A DNA stretch of 64,000 nt from Rhizobium herbae (GTDB lineage Bacteria; Pseudomonadota; Alphaproteobacteria; Rhizobiales; Rhizobiaceae). How positions within the stretch are numbered: position 1 is the stretch's first letter; each line of letters starts with the position of its first letter. Positions 49,019 through 58,870 of this stretch are shown here, one piece after another. The notes below the pieces were generated by a model. That model was not told the origin of the DNA and did not search any database. It saw only the letters and a program-made list of their open reading frames with translations. The translations under genes and the position numbers were made by a program. The stretch covers positions 1,167,730-1,231,729 of the forward strand of contig NZ_JAEUAO010000002.1 in assembly GCF_019511375.1 (NCBI RefSeq). The letters are read 5' to 3'.

Positions 49019-49319
49019 TTTCCTTTGCTTACTAAGAAAATAAATTGCCCATGGACTTGCCGCGGCCATTGCGAAAAGGCGAAACCGCGCTAGTTTATAC
49101 CCGTTCTGATGGATAAGGTTCGCGATCGGGAGCGCCCAGACGATCTGCTTGGCATGCCGACTGGCGGTGTCACGACAGCTTCCAGCCCGGCTTGTTTCCG
49201 GCGGCGCCAATGGCGTTCCAGCTCCGGTTTCCCGTCCCCGGATTTTCCGGCGACACGCGAGACCGACACCCCGTGAATATCCAGCGGAACGATCCGATGG
49301 GCTGTGGTCGAGGTCTGGA
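49019..49319. other. intergenic region before cfa-like gene
   Basis: About 300 bp with no gene that I can support. The left end is AT-rich (CTTACTAAGAAAATAAATTG) and could hold promoter boxes for the cyclopropane synthase gene; none was fixed. Confidence 0.4.
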
Positions 49320-50576
49320 ATGAGCACGACATTTCTGAAGCTGCTTCGCCGGCTGGTTCAAAAAGGCAATCTGCGCATTGCCCTTTCTTCTGGAGAGCAG
49401 GCTGTCCTGGGTGATGGCTCCGGCGAGCCTGTTGCACTGCGGATGATCGATGAAGAGGCCGAAAAGGCGATCCTGCGCGATCCGGGCCTGAAATTCGGCG
49501 AGATGTATGTCGACGGGCGCGTCGTCATCGATGAAGGCAACATTTTCGACGTCATTTCGATGATGAAGGCCAATGGGCTCGAACGGGCAGCAACCGTCAG
49601 CAACACGGTCACCGCCCTTCTGCATGTCGCCGAGCAGCAGGTCAAAAGCCGCCTTCCGGTCAATCGCAACAGGCACAATGTCGCCCATCACTACGATCTC
49701 GATGGCAAGCTGTTCGATCTGTTTCTCGATCAGGATTGGCAATACTCCTGCGCTTATTTCGATCCGCCCGACATCAGCCTCGATGAGGCGCAGACGGCGA
49801 AGAAGCGCCACATCGCCGCAAAGCTGCTGCTGGAACCGGGCCAAAGCGTGCTGGATGTCGGCTCCGGCTGGGGCGGCATGGCGATGTATCTTGCCGAATC
49901 TTCGGGCGTCGAGGTCACCGGCATCACGCTCAGTGAGGAGCAATTGAAGGTTTCCCGCGGGCGGGCGGCAAAGCGCGGGCTCGCCGGCCGCGTTCGCTTC
50001 GAATTGCAGGACTATCGGACCATGGCGAACCAAAAGTTCGACCGCATCGTCTCCGTTGGCATGTTCGAGCATGTCGGCATGGCCAATTACGGCAATTTCT
50101 TCAGCAAGATGGCAGAGCTCCTTGCGCCAAAGGGGGTGATGCTCCTGCATTCGATCGGCCAGGCGGAAAAACCTTGGGCGACCAACCCCTGGATCGAGAA
50201 ATACATCTTTCCCGGCGGCTATATGCCGGCCCTGTCGGAGGTCGTGCCGGCAGTCGAGAAGGCGCGGCTGATGATCAAGGATATCGAGATCCTGCCGATG
50301 CATTATGCCCGGACGCTGCGGGCCTGGCGCGACCGCTTCACGGCGCGCAAGGAGGAGGCGATCCGGCTCTATGACGAGCGCTTCTTCCGCATGTGGGAGT
50401 TCTATCTGGCGGCGTCCGAAACGGCCTTCATCTACGACAAGCTGCTGATCTTCCAGCTCCAGCTTTCGCGCGAGCAGGACGCAGTGCCTTATACCCGCAA
50501 CTATATCGGCGAGCGCGAGGCGGCGCTGCGCGAGTTCGAAAAGACGCGTCCGCCGCTGGAGCCGGTCGAGTTCTGA
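49320..50576 (+). CDS. cyclopropane-fatty-acyl-phospholipid synthase
   Basis: A 418-aa SAM-dependent methyltransferase with the N-terminal CFA domain (GEMYVDGRVVIDEGNIFDVI), VAHHYDLDGKLFDLFLDQDW, the SAM motif SVLDVGSGWGGMAMYLAESS, and FDRIVSVGMFEHVGMANYGN followed by PGGYMPALSEV near the C-terminus. It adds a methylene bridge to unsaturated phospholipid chains in the membrane, important for acid and stationary-phase survival. The frame opens at 49149, but the ATG at 49320 fits the family length. Rhizobia usually have more than one copy. Confidence 0.92.
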   Translation: MSTTFLKLLRRLVQKGNLRIALSSGEQAVLGDGSGEPVALRMIDEEAEKAILRDPGLKFGEMYVDGRVVIDEGNIFDVISMMKANGLERAATVSNTVTALLHVAEQQVKSRLPVNRNRHNVAHHYDLDGKLFDLFLDQDWQYSCAYFDPPDISLDEAQTAKKRHIAAKLLLEPGQSVLDVGSGWGGMAMYLAESSGVEVTGITLSEEQLKVSRGRAAKRGLAGRVRFELQDYRTMANQKFDRIVSVGMFEHVGMANYGNFFSKMAELLAPKGVMLLHSIGQAEKPWATNPWIEKYIFPGGYMPALSEVVPAVEKARLMIKDIEILPMHYARTLRAWRDRFTARKEEAIRLYDERFFRMWEFYLAASETAFIYDKLLIFQLQLSREQDAVPYTRNYIGEREAALREFEKTRPPLEPVEF

Positions 50577-50702
50577 GCCGCCTGCGGGGCAGGGGACGGC
50601 CTCATCCTTCTGTGGACGCCTGCTGGCTGGTGACCGCCTTCACTTGGCCTTGATCGCATGTGCCTCTATGGTCCCTGCCACCTCATCAGATCACGGAATG
50701 CC

Positions 50703-53024
50703 ATGCCCCTGCCATCAAAGCCCATTGCCGTTCTCATCGCCCAGGAAATCAAGGCCGCGCCTGCGCAGGTGATTGCAGCCATCGAGTTGCTTGACGAGGG
50801 CGCCACCGTTCCGTTCATCGCCCGTTATCGCAAGGAGGTGACCGGCGGCCTGGACGACACGCAATTGCGTGATCTGGCCGAACGTCTCGTCTATCTGCGC
50901 GAACTGGAAGCCCGCCGCATCTCGATCCTCGATTCGATCCGCAGTCAGGACAAGCTGACGGAAGAGCTGGAAGCCAAGATCGCCGCCGTCACGACGAAGG
51001 CGGAACTGGAAGATATCTACCTGCCCTACAAGCCGAAGCGGCGAACCAAGGCGGAAATCGCCCGCGAGCGCGGACTGGGGCCGCTGGCGCAGGCTATTCT
51101 GGCCGACCGCTCCGTCGCGCCGCCAGACCGCGCATCGGCCTTCATCACGGCGGAAGTGCCGGACGTCAAGACGGCACTCGATGGTGCCCGCGACATCATT
51201 GCCGAGGGGATCACCGAAAATGCCGACCTGCTCGGCCGCCTGCGCGCCCATATGCGGCAGGTCGCGTTTTTGCGCGCCAAGGTGGTCGACGGCAAGCAGG
51301 AGGCGGGCGCCAAATTCTCCGACTATTTCGATCACTCCGAACGCTGGGCAACCGTTGCCGGCCACCGGGCGCTTGCCATGTTGCGCGGCTGGAACGAGGA
51401 GTTCCTCTCCGTCGATATTGTTGTCGATCAGGACGACACCTCGCCGGTCAAGCCGGTCGAGCGTATCATCGCCACCGCCTACAACGTCGGCGGCACGCTG
51501 CCGGGCGACAAGTGGCTGATGGAAGTGATCGGCTGGACCTGGCGCGTCAAGCTGTCGATGTCGCTGTCGCTCGATCTGATGCGCGAAATGCGTGAACGGG
51601 CGGAAGAGGAGGCGATCCATGTCTTCGCCCGCAATCTGAAGGATCTGCTGCTTGCTGCTCCCGCCGGTTCGCGCGCGACGATGGGCCTCGATCCCGGTAT
51701 CCGCACAGGCGTCAAGGTCGCAGTCGTCGACGGCACCGGCAAGCTGCTAGAGACGACGACCGTCTATCCGTTCCCGCCGAAGAACGACATTCGCGGCGCC
51801 CAGGCAGAGCTCGCGAGCCTCGTGCGCAAACATGCGATCGAACTGATCGCCATCGGCAACGGCACGGGCAGCCGCGAGACGGAACGCCTCGTCGCCGACA
51901 TGCTCGGCCAGCTGCCGGCGGGACCGAAGCCCACCAAGGTCATCGTCTCGGAGGCCGGCGCTTCGGTCTATTCTGCCTCGCAAGCGGCCGCTGACGAATT
52001 CCCGGGCCTCGATGTGTCCCTGCGCGGGGCCGTCTCGATTGCCCGCCGCCTGCAGGATCCGCTGGCCGAACTGGTGAAGATCGAGCCGAAATCGATCGGC
52101 GTCGGCCAATATCAGCACGATGTCGACCAGAGCCGTCTGAGCCGCTCGCTCGACGCCGTCGTCGAAGATGCGGTGAACGCAGTCGGCGTCGATCTGAATA
52201 CCGCTTCGGCGCCGCTGCTTGCCCGTGTCTCCGGTCTCGGCAAATCGTCTGCCGAGGCGATCGTTGCCCACCGCGATGCGACCGGCCCCTTCGAGAGCCG
52301 CAGGGAACTGATGAAGGTGCCGCGGCTCGGCGCCCGCACCTTTGAGCAATGCGCCGGTTTCCTGCGCATCCCCAATGGCAAGGAGCCGCTGGATGCATCC
52401 TCCGTGCATCCGGAAGCCTATGGCGTGGCGAAGAAGATCGTCGCCGCCTGCGGTCGCGATGTGCGCGCCATCATGGGCGACAGCGCCATCCTGAAAAGCC
52501 TCGACCCGCGCGCCTTCGTCGACGAGCGCTTCGGCCTGCCGACGGTCAAGGATATTCTCGCCGAACTTGAAAAGCCCGGCCGCGACCCGCGCCCAAGCTT
52601 CAAGACCGCGACCTTTGCCGATGGCATCGACGACATCAAGGACCTGAAGCCCGGCATGCTGCTGGAAGGCACCGTCACCAATGTCGCAGCCTTTGGCGCC
52701 TTCGTCGATATCGGCGTTCACCAGGACGGGCTGGTCCACGTTTCCCAGCTCGCCGACCGCTTCGTCAAGGATCCGCATGAGGTGGTCAAGGCCGGCGATG
52801 TCGTCAAGGTGCGCGTTACCGAGGTCGATGTCCCCCGCAAGCGCATCGGACTAACCATGCGCAAGGACGGCGCCGCAGAGCAAGGCGGCCGCGAGGCGAG
52901 AGGCGACGCAAAGGCAGATCACCAGGGCCGCCAGCACCAGGCCCGTGCGCCGCAGCCGAAGCCGCAGGCCCCGTCGCAGGGCGCTTTCGGCGCTGCGCTG
53001 GCTGAGGCCATGAAACGCAAATGA
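50703..53024 (+). CDS. tex: Tex family transcription accessory/RNA-binding protein
   Basis: The 773-aa product has the full Tex layout: an N-terminal helical region ([20 protein letters not shown]), a YqgF-like RNase H fold ([20 protein letters not shown]), a helix-hairpin-helix pair ([40 protein letters not shown]) and a C-terminal S1 RNA-binding domain ([20 protein letters not shown]). The last 45 residues are Gln/Arg/Pro-rich and low in complexity. The protein binds RNA during transcription; its precise task is unknown. The ATG at 50703 starts the conserved [16 protein letters not shown]. It is convergent with the polysaccharide operon. Confidence 0.94.
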   Translation: MPLPSKPIAVLIAQEIKAAPAQVIAAIELLDEGATVPFIARYRKEVTGGLDDTQLRDLAERLVYLRELEARRISILDSIRSQDKLTEELEAKIAAVTTKAELEDIYLPYKPKRRTKAEIARERGLGPLAQAILADRSVAPPDRASAFITAEVPDVKTALDGARDIIAEGITENADLLGRLRAHMRQVAFLRAKVVDGKQEAGAKFSDYFDHSERWATVAGHRALAMLRGWNEEFLSVDIVVDQDDTSPVKPVERIIATAYNVGGTLPGDKWLMEVIGWTWRVKLSMSLSLDLMREMRERAEEEAIHVFARNLKDLLLAAPAGSRATMGLDPGIRTGVKVAVVDGTGKLLETTTVYPFPPKNDIRGAQAELASLVRKHAIELIAIGNGTGSRETERLVADMLGQLPAGPKPTKVIVSEAGASVYSASQAAADEFPGLDVSLRGAVSIARRLQDPLAELVKIEPKSIGVGQYQHDVDQSRLSRSLDAVVEDAVNAVGVDLNTASAPLLARVSGLGKSSAEAIVAHRDATGPFESRRELMKVPRLGARTFEQCAGFLRIPNGKEPLDASSVHPEAYGVAKKIVAACGRDVRAIMGDSAILKSLDPRAFVDERFGLPTVKDILAELEKPGRDPRPSFKTATFADGIDDIKDLKPGMLLEGTVTNVAAFGAFVDIGVHQDGLVHVSQLADRFVKDPHEVVKAGDVVKVRVTEVDVPRKRIGLTMRKDGAAEQGGREARGDAKADHQGRQHQARAPQPKPQAPSQGAFGAALAEAMKRK

Positions 53025-53146
53025 CGGGTTGAGGCGCCCGCGGCTGCTGCCTGCATAATTCGGATGGAAATTATGCAGCATGCCGAGCGCCCCTTTGCGC
53101 GACAGGTTCGACGCGCGGCGCGTAGGGGCAGCAGCCGGGCAGCGCT

Positions 53147-55090
53147 TTATCGCGCCGGTACAAGCGATAGCGTGGTGGTGACTCCATCCGGTGGAACGAG
53201 GCCGCGCCAGCTTATCCGCACCGCTTCCACCTTTATCCCGAAAGCCGGGGAATGCCAGCCGCCTTCGCCGATGTCGCCACCCGCCTTAATGGCAATGTCC
53301 CCGGGCGCCTTGAAGGACAGGATCGCAATCGTTTCCCCGCCTTTCGAAATCAGGACGGCGCCGTCCTTCAGCTGCGCGTGCCATTCGGGCGCCAGTTGGA
53401 AGACGATCTCCGCCTCCAGGCCAACGGTGCCGGTCAGCTCGTCACGGATCGCGAAGCCCGCCGGCGTCGAAGACAGGGTGCGGCGATGCTCGGCACCAAA
53501 CCTTTTCCGATAGCCATCGTGGCTTGCAACGACCGACCAGTTTTCTCCGCCGGTCGCGCTTTCCAATGTGGTGGCGGCTTTGTGCGACCAGTTGAAGGAG
53601 CCAGACATCGTGCTCTGGTCGGCGCCGCCGATGTTGAGCGTGTTGTGGGCACGGGTGCCACGGAACCAGTCCCGCCACTCGCCGCCGGCGTGGTAGAGGT
53701 AGGTGCCAGGATCGACGAACAGCGGCGCGCCATCGATGCTGACGATTATCGACAGCGCATCGGCATGGCCATGGGCGGCGATCGAGAGATAGCCGAGCGG
53801 CGCATGATCGAACACGATGCTAAGTTCACGGCGGGCCTTGCCTTCGCGGATGATCGTATAGCCGCCATCGGCAAACGTGCGCAATCCTGACGGCAAAGCG
53901 CCGCCGGTCGTAGCGGAGCCGAAAAGCGCGTCACGCAGATCGTATTCCGGCGGTCGCGGCCCCACCGGTGGCTTGCCCAGATGGCCGGTAACCGCTGCTG
54001 CGACCGAGGCAGCATAGGCGGGTTCATGTCGCGCCAGCGTAATGACGCGGCCCTCGTCGTCGTCGCAGATGCTGGGAATGCGGCCGTCAGCATTGGAAAG
54101 CCAGGCGATATATTCGGCAAACTGCATCAGCCGCGCATCAACCTTCGGGCCGAGCGGCTGACCGCTTTGCCTCGCGACCAGGCTGCAGAGCAGGACGAAT
54201 TCTACCGTGAAGGCGCCATAGGTCGGTGACTGTTCGGCGCCGACGCCGTCGGCGAGGATCTGCTTCGACACTTCCCGGGCGAGCAGGCGGCGCATCTTGT
54301 CCTCGAGCTTCTTGGCCTGCGGCAGTTCCGGCATGGCGCGGGCGATGAGGAACTCGCCGGCGACTTCCGCGACGAGATGGTTGTTGGCCGACGAAAAGCG
54401 CGACGGATAACGCGACATCCACACCTGATGCGCATGCAGGATCGCGCGGATCTGCGCGGTGCATGCAGGCGAAAGCGACGATCCGCAGAAGCTCGCAACG
54501 ATGAGCAGGCTGATGGCGCGCAAGGAAAGCTCGATGCCTGAATTCCAGCCGAGGCCGCGAAACGGCGGATTGGCATGATACCAGCTTGCAATCGCGCTCT
54601 CGATGAACGCCAGCGCTTCGCGGTCTCCGGTCAGGCATGCATGCGCCGCCACCGGCTGCAGGAACTGCAGGCGGTTGAATTCCCAGGCATATTTGATGTC
54701 GCCGAGCTTGCGCTCGTGGCGATAGGGAATGTCGAAGCAATATTTGTCCGCTCCCGGCCAGAGCCCGCCGGTAACGGGATCGAGCCGCCACACCTCCGGC
54801 GGAAACTGGTTTGACAGGTCGCGCCGCGGCCAGGCGACGCCGAGCGCCTCGAAATGACCCGACAGGATGAACCGGGCGGCATCGCCAATCTCCTTCCTGA
54901 GCGGCTCCGATGCCCCGGCAAGGATTTTCGCAAGGCCCGGCAGCACCGGCATCGGACCCGGCAGAACATACCGCTTCGACCCTTCGAGCCGCCCGCGCGC
55001 CCGTGTCTTCTTCGCCTTTTCCCCAACCCGGTGAACGATCTCAGCCGGGCTCATGGCGCGAAGCCGGTTTATGTACCAGGAGAAGGACAC
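53147..55090 (-). CDS. heparinase II/III family polysaccharide lyase-like protein
   Basis: The 647-aa product starts at a GTG (55090) behind AAGGAAGCAACTAGCC. Residues about 100-330 form an alpha/alpha-toroid (YAWEFNRLQFLQPVAAHACL, FSSANNHLVAEVAGEFLIA). The C-terminal 300 residues are the Hepar_II_III beta-sandwich with LGYLSIAAHGHADALSIIVS, DGAPLFVDPGTYLYHAGGEW and GTRAHNTLNIGGADQSTM, holding the His and Tyr of the lyase site. Such enzymes cleave uronate-containing polymers by beta-elimination. No signal peptide is evident. As the last gene of the operon headed by an AlgD-type dehydrogenase, it probably trims or degrades the same uronic-acid polymer; this is inference. Confidence 0.88.
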   Translation of the reverse strand: MSFSWYINRLRAMSPAEIVHRVGEKAKKTRARGRLEGSKRYVLPGPMPVLPGLAKILAGASEPLRKEIGDAARFILSGHFEALGVAWPRRDLSNQFPPEVWRLDPVTGGLWPGADKYCFDIPYRHERKLGDIKYAWEFNRLQFLQPVAAHACLTGDREALAFIESAIASWYHANPPFRGLGWNSGIELSLRAISLLIVASFCGSSLSPACTAQIRAILHAHQVWMSRYPSRFSSANNHLVAEVAGEFLIARAMPELPQAKKLEDKMRRLLAREVSKQILADGVGAEQSPTYGAFTVEFVLLCSLVARQSGQPLGPKVDARLMQFAEYIAWLSNADGRIPSICDDDEGRVITLARHEPAYAASVAAAVTGHLGKPPVGPRPPEYDLRDALFGSATTGGALPSGLRTFADGGYTIIREGKARRELSIVFDHAPLGYLSIAAHGHADALSIIVSIDGAPLFVDPGTYLYHAGGEWRDWFRGTRAHNTLNIGGADQSTMSGSFNWSHKAATTLESATGGENWSVVASHDGYRKRFGAEHRRTLSSTPAGFAIRDELTGTVGLEAEIVFQLAPEWHAQLKDGAVLISKGGETIAILSFKAPGDIAIKAGGDIGEGGWHSPAFGIKVEAVRISWRGLVPPDGVTTTLSLVPAR

Positions 55091-55092
55091 GG

Positions 55093-55887
55093 CTAGTTGC
55101 TTCCTTGTTTCAGGATGCTCGCCAGCACATCATAGCCAGATCGGCTCAAATGCAGGTTGTCCTTGCTGAAGTTCGCGCATACGTCGGGAAAATAGGTTGG
55201 AAACCATTCTTGCAACTGATTGGTTCCCCTCATTTCACATGTGATCATATCGTCGAAACCGCTCACGGCGCGAACATAGTTGCTGTGAGATGGTATCGTT
55301 TCGATAAAGGCGTTGACCTCCTGGCGGTCAGTCTCAAAGTCGTTGAAGATTTGGCCACGCGGTGGAATTGTAAACATGTAGATGATGGCCTGCGGCCAAA
55401 TTTCATGCAGCTTTTCGACTGTTTTCGCCAGGCCTGCCATGATGGCGCAGGGCTTGGAGCGTGCCTTGAGATTGTTGGTGCCAAGGATCATCACGATCGC
55501 TTTGGGGGAAATCTTGGAAACAGGCATCTGTTCCAGACCCCAGAGGGCGTTTTGAATGAGATCGCCGCCAACACCGAGGTTGCCGGCTTTGCTGCCCGGA
55601 AAAATTGATCTGACCGATTCCTCGGGCCACCCTTCGGCCAGGGAGTCGCCAAAAAGGACGACCTCGGCCTTTGCTGGGAATCGCGCCATCATCACATCGA
55701 AGCGCTGATATGTCGGCACCCATTGCGGTGGGGCGGGTGTCGTCACGATGCGTGTTTCGTAGATGTCGCAATCATCTGCCGCACGGCCAGGCTGATGGCC
55801 AAGGAAAAGACATGCAATTGCTGTCACCAAGATATGGATGGCATGACTTGATCGCCAGAGTGAGGGACGGGATTGTAAAACAGGCAT
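55093..55887 (-). CDS. exported SGNH/GDSL hydrolase
   Basis: The 264-aa product has a signal-anchor or signal peptide (IHILVTAIACLFLGHQPGRA, cut near AADD) and the four SGNH blocks: I in EVVLFGDSLAEGWPEES, II around NLGVGGDLIQNALWGL, III in VMILGTNNLKARSKP, V in SKDNLHLSRSGYDVLA (catalytic Asp and His). It is a periplasmic esterase or acyltransferase-like enzyme. Inside a polysaccharide operon that also encodes an acetyltransferase, a role in removing or transferring O-acyl groups on the polymer is likely, but not shown by sequence. The ATG follows GGAGAG. It ends 2 bp before the lyase start. Confidence 0.88.
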   Translation of the reverse strand: MPVLQSRPSLWRSSHAIHILVTAIACLFLGHQPGRAADDCDIYETRIVTTPAPPQWVPTYQRFDVMMARFPAKAEVVLFGDSLAEGWPEESVRSIFPGSKAGNLGVGGDLIQNALWGLEQMPVSKISPKAIVMILGTNNLKARSKPCAIMAGLAKTVEKLHEIWPQAIIYMFTIPPRGQIFNDFETDRQEVNAFIETIPSHSNYVRAVSGFDDMITCEMRGTNQLQEWFPTYFPDVCANFSKDNLHLSRSGYDVLASILKQGSN

Positions 55888-55960
55888 TGGTCTCTCCAGC
55901 GATCACAAATTCAATAGGTCAGAATCAGAAATCAGGGTGATGGGCCGCTTCGCGACTTGA

Positions 55961-57055
55961 TTAAGAATTGTCCGTAAGAGTTTCCGTCCACACCTCGATA
56001 AGCCGTTCAAAATACATGCCGATCTCGAGTTTGGCCGCGTGCAGACGCTCTGCATTTTCTCCCAAGTCGTTCCGCATCTGGGGTTGCTGCAGGAGCAGCG
56101 AGATCGAGGCCGCTATCGCCTTGGCGTCTCCGGGCGGCACGAGCAGACCGGTTTTGCCGTGTGTGATGATATCCTCCACGGCGCCGACTGGTGTTGCGAC
56201 CACAGCAAGTCCAGCGGCCATTCCTTCAATGACCGACATCGGCAGGTTTTCGTCGAAGGAAGGCAATATAAGCACGTCGGACCTAGACAGCAGATCGGCA
56301 ACCTGCCTTGGTCCGACCCATCCGGGCAGAACGACATAGTCCGACAGCGCCAGCCGCTCGATTTCCTGACGCGTCTCCTCCACGTCCCCATCACCAGCGA
56401 TAATCGCGCGCCAGGTACCATCTTTCGGGAGCATCGACAGCGCCTCGACGAGTTGAGGCACACCCTTGCGCGTCCCTATTTTGCCCAGAAACAGGATGCG
56501 CAGGCTGCCGGTTTCGTCCTTTACGGGCGCAAGGACCGGTTTGGGCGCGGCGTTGGGCACGATGACGATACGCTTCGCGACTCCCGGAACCTTTTCGGAA
56601 ATGAACCTCTTCCAGACGTTCCCAAGAACGATGATGCGGGATGCGGATGCAAACATCGCCGCTATCCCACCAGCTCGCCTTGCAGGACTTTCGTCCCAGA
56701 ACTGCCTGAAACGGGAGCCGTGAAGGTGGATGATGTAAGGTATGCCAAGCAGCCGGGCCCACCGGGCCGCGACCGTTTTGCGCCGCACGCTTCCGTGGCT
56801 GGAAAGGTTGATGTGAAGGATGTCTATTCGCCCGCTGACTTTCAGCAGCGTCATGCGTAACAGGAACAGAGCCAGATGGAGCGGAGCAAGAAGAATACTG
56901 CCCTGGCCGCGTGTCGTGCTAAACCTCACACGGACCCGCGCGTCCGGTTTCCGCCGCGCTACGGCCCGAACTTCATCCATAATCCGGTCAATGCCCCCCA
57001 TCCCGCCTTTGCCGAGGGGGGTGGCAATCAAGACATCTAGAGGGCGGTTGGTCAT
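55961..57055 (-). CDS. glycosyltransferase, GT4 type
   Basis: A 364-aa GT-B enzyme: it starts VLIATPLGKGGMGGIDRIMD (N-terminal domain of GT4) and has a C-terminal nucleotide-sugar domain with LRILFLGKIGTRKGVPQLVE, LPGWVGPRQVADLLSRSDVL and LPSFDENLPMSVIEGMAAGL, including the E-x7-E motif, then VVATPVGAVEDIITHGKTGLL. It should add one sugar to a lipid-linked repeat unit on the cytoplasmic face. It is the sixth gene of the polysaccharide operon. Donor and linkage cannot be told. Confidence 0.92.
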   Translation of the reverse strand: MTNRPLDVLIATPLGKGGMGGIDRIMDEVRAVARRKPDARVRVRFSTTRGQGSILLAPLHLALFLLRMTLLKVSGRIDILHINLSSHGSVRRKTVAARWARLLGIPYIIHLHGSRFRQFWDESPARRAGGIAAMFASASRIIVLGNVWKRFISEKVPGVAKRIVIVPNAAPKPVLAPVKDETGSLRILFLGKIGTRKGVPQLVEALSMLPKDGTWRAIIAGDGDVEETRQEIERLALSDYVVLPGWVGPRQVADLLSRSDVLILPSFDENLPMSVIEGMAAGLAVVATPVGAVEDIITHGKTGLLVPPGDAKAIAASISLLLQQPQMRNDLGENAERLHAAKLEIGMYFERLIEVWTETLTDNS

Positions 57056-57074
57056 GCAGAAAAACTCGTCGTTG

Positions 57075-57566
57075 TCATGAATTCACGGCACTGACGGTTG
57101 GTGACGCGACAGGTGGCGCGTCATGCCGATAAATGCTGTTATCAACCCCCGAGCGTTTGACGACTGCGGGAACCCCTGCAATGAGGCAGTTCGCAGGCAT
57201 GTCGGTCGTGACGACTGCGTTGGCTGCGACGACGCTTCCTGCGCCAATTCGTACCGGCCCTATGATTTTTGCGCCGGCGTGCACGATGACGCCCCTTTCA
57301 AGGTAGGGCGCCCCCACTACTGGAGCTTTTCCGCCCAAGACGACGTGCACCCCGATTTCGCAGTCCTCCTCAATGACTGAACGGCCATTGATGACGACGC
57401 CCAGACCGCTGTGATGAAAGTACACGGATTTCGCAATCTGCGCGCGTGCGGGAATAGCGGCTTGGAATAAGATTCGAATGGAATACTCCAGCAGACGAGG
57501 AATGAGCGGGATACCGAGTTTTTGCGATCGCCGTGCGGCACAGTAGAACTCGTTTATGGCAGCCAT
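57075..57566 (-). CDS. left-handed beta-helix acetyltransferase (serine acetyltransferase-like)
   Basis: The 163-aa product starts MAAINEFYCAARRSQKLGIP behind a GAGAGGAG box and consists mainly of hexapeptide repeats: AKSVYFHHSGLGVVINGRSV, IEEDCEIGVHVVLGGKAPVV, AKIIGPVRIGAGSVVAANAV, then a terminal VPAVVKRSG. The pattern is close to CysE-like polysaccharide O- or N-acetyltransferases, short of a full cysteine-pathway CysE. It probably acetylates the sugar repeat unit using acetyl-CoA. Its start overlaps the Wzx gene by 13 bp, showing translational coupling. Confidence 0.88.
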   Translation of the reverse strand: MAAINEFYCAARRSQKLGIPLIPRLLEYSIRILFQAAIPARAQIAKSVYFHHSGLGVVINGRSVIEEDCEIGVHVVLGGKAPVVGAPYLERGVIVHAGAKIIGPVRIGAGSVVAANAVVTTDMPANCLIAGVPAVVKRSGVDNSIYRHDAPPVASPTVSAVNS

Positions 57567-58870
57567 TGTTGACTCCTCTCTTTCAGTAGCGTCGCCAACA
57601 GGGAAATCCCTCGCGGATCCCAAACGCCGCTGTATAATTTCTCCGTTTGGGCGAGATACAGCATTATACCAAAGTCTCTAACGGCGACTGAAAGTAATGT
57701 TGATAGTGATATCCCGATTAATACGTCATATATGCTTATGATAAAACCAGATATAAAGAATGTTGCCGCGGAGATTACGGTGAATGCAAAAACAACTGCC
57801 TGCTTCCCCGAGTATATCAGATATGTCGAACATATTGACGTGGAGGCATTGATGGTCATGGCGCCAAGGCAAATCAAGGTCGGCCAGTAGGAAAGAAGGT
57901 ATTCCTGCGGAAAAAAAGTGCTTAGCGCCAATCTTCCGAAGGCAAAATAGACGACAAGTGTGAGAACCGATGGGATGAACGAGGCCCAAGTGCTCACTAA
58001 GATCAACTTCTGGACTTCACCGCGCTTGTTCTGAGCGGAATATTTTACCAGTTGCGGGGCGGCTATCGATCCGATGGCCCACGTGACGAGCGTTGGCAGG
58101 AGCGCAACCCTTGCGGCTGTATCCATCAACGCTGCCGTCGTTGCCGTGCCTAGCACGTAGGCAAAATAAACGGCTGAGCGGGATTGCAGAAGATTGGCTG
58201 CTTGCACTGTCCACATCGAAAATGCGTCGCGAAAGGGTGCCCGATATTCCCGCGGAAACGGGAGTTTGAGGGAAATCTTGGCGAGCGAAGCCAACTGCAG
58301 CAATGCCGCGCAGGCATACCCGAGGGCGGCGCTCACAAGCGAACGCTCGAGAGTCAGTTCCTCTGTATAGACCAGATAAACACAGCAGATGGCTGTTATG
58401 AGATAGGACAAAAACGAATCTGGAAGAAATGCTGAGAAGACTCTGCCGTGTCCGCGGAGAATTCCTGCGCACAAACCTGATATTGCACACGAAGTAACGA
58501 CCCCAATGAATATGAAGTACAGACCCAAATGAAAAAATTGTTCGGTTGCATGGCTGTACAAGAAAACGGATAGGGCAGAAACAATTGCCGAGCTGAAAAT
58601 TATAAACGCAAGAGAGCTGGCATGAAGGTTCTGAATGGAAGCAGTGTCATTATCCAAGATGTATCGGGGAATGATCTTGATCGCCACTTGATCGAAGCCG
58701 AGCGGGCCCAAATATCGCGCGATGACGGCCACGGTCGATATCAGCGAAAAAGCGCCGACGTCAGTTGTGGAAAGCTTGTTTGCAATGGCGACGAATATCG
58801 CCAAGTTTACAAGAATGCCTGCCATTCTTAAGAAAAGAACGACAACGCTATCTGTCAGAAAGGTTTTCAT
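57554..58870 (-). CDS. polysaccharide flippase, Wzx-like (MATE/PST superfamily)
   Basis: A 438-aa protein with about 12 to 14 transmembrane helices, beginning MKTFLTDSVVVLFLRMAGIL and LVNLAIFVAIANKLSTTDVG, the typical Wzx/PST N-terminus. It should move the undecaprenyl-linked repeat unit across the inner membrane. The coding sequence is visibly lower in GC than the flanking genes and rich in TTT/ATT codons, a common feature of Wzx and Wzy genes that travel between strains. Its ATG overlaps the stop of the Wzy-like gene (ATGA). Confidence 0.88.
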   Translation of the reverse strand: MKTFLTDSVVVLFLRMAGILVNLAIFVAIANKLSTTDVGAFSLISTVAVIARYLGPLGFDQVAIKIIPRYILDNDTASIQNLHASSLAFIIFSSAIVSALSVFLYSHATEQFFHLGLYFIFIGVVTSCAISGLCAGILRGHGRVFSAFLPDSFLSYLITAICCVYLVYTEELTLERSLVSAALGYACAALLQLASLAKISLKLPFPREYRAPFRDAFSMWTVQAANLLQSRSAVYFAYVLGTATTAALMDTAARVALLPTLVTWAIGSIAAPQLVKYSAQNKRGEVQKLILVSTWASFIPSVLTLVVYFAFGRLALSTFFPQEYLLSYWPTLICLGAMTINASTSICSTYLIYSGKQAVVFAFTVISAATFFISGFIISIYDVLIGISLSTLLSVAVRDFGIMLYLAQTEKLYSGVWDPRGISLLATLLKERSQQWLP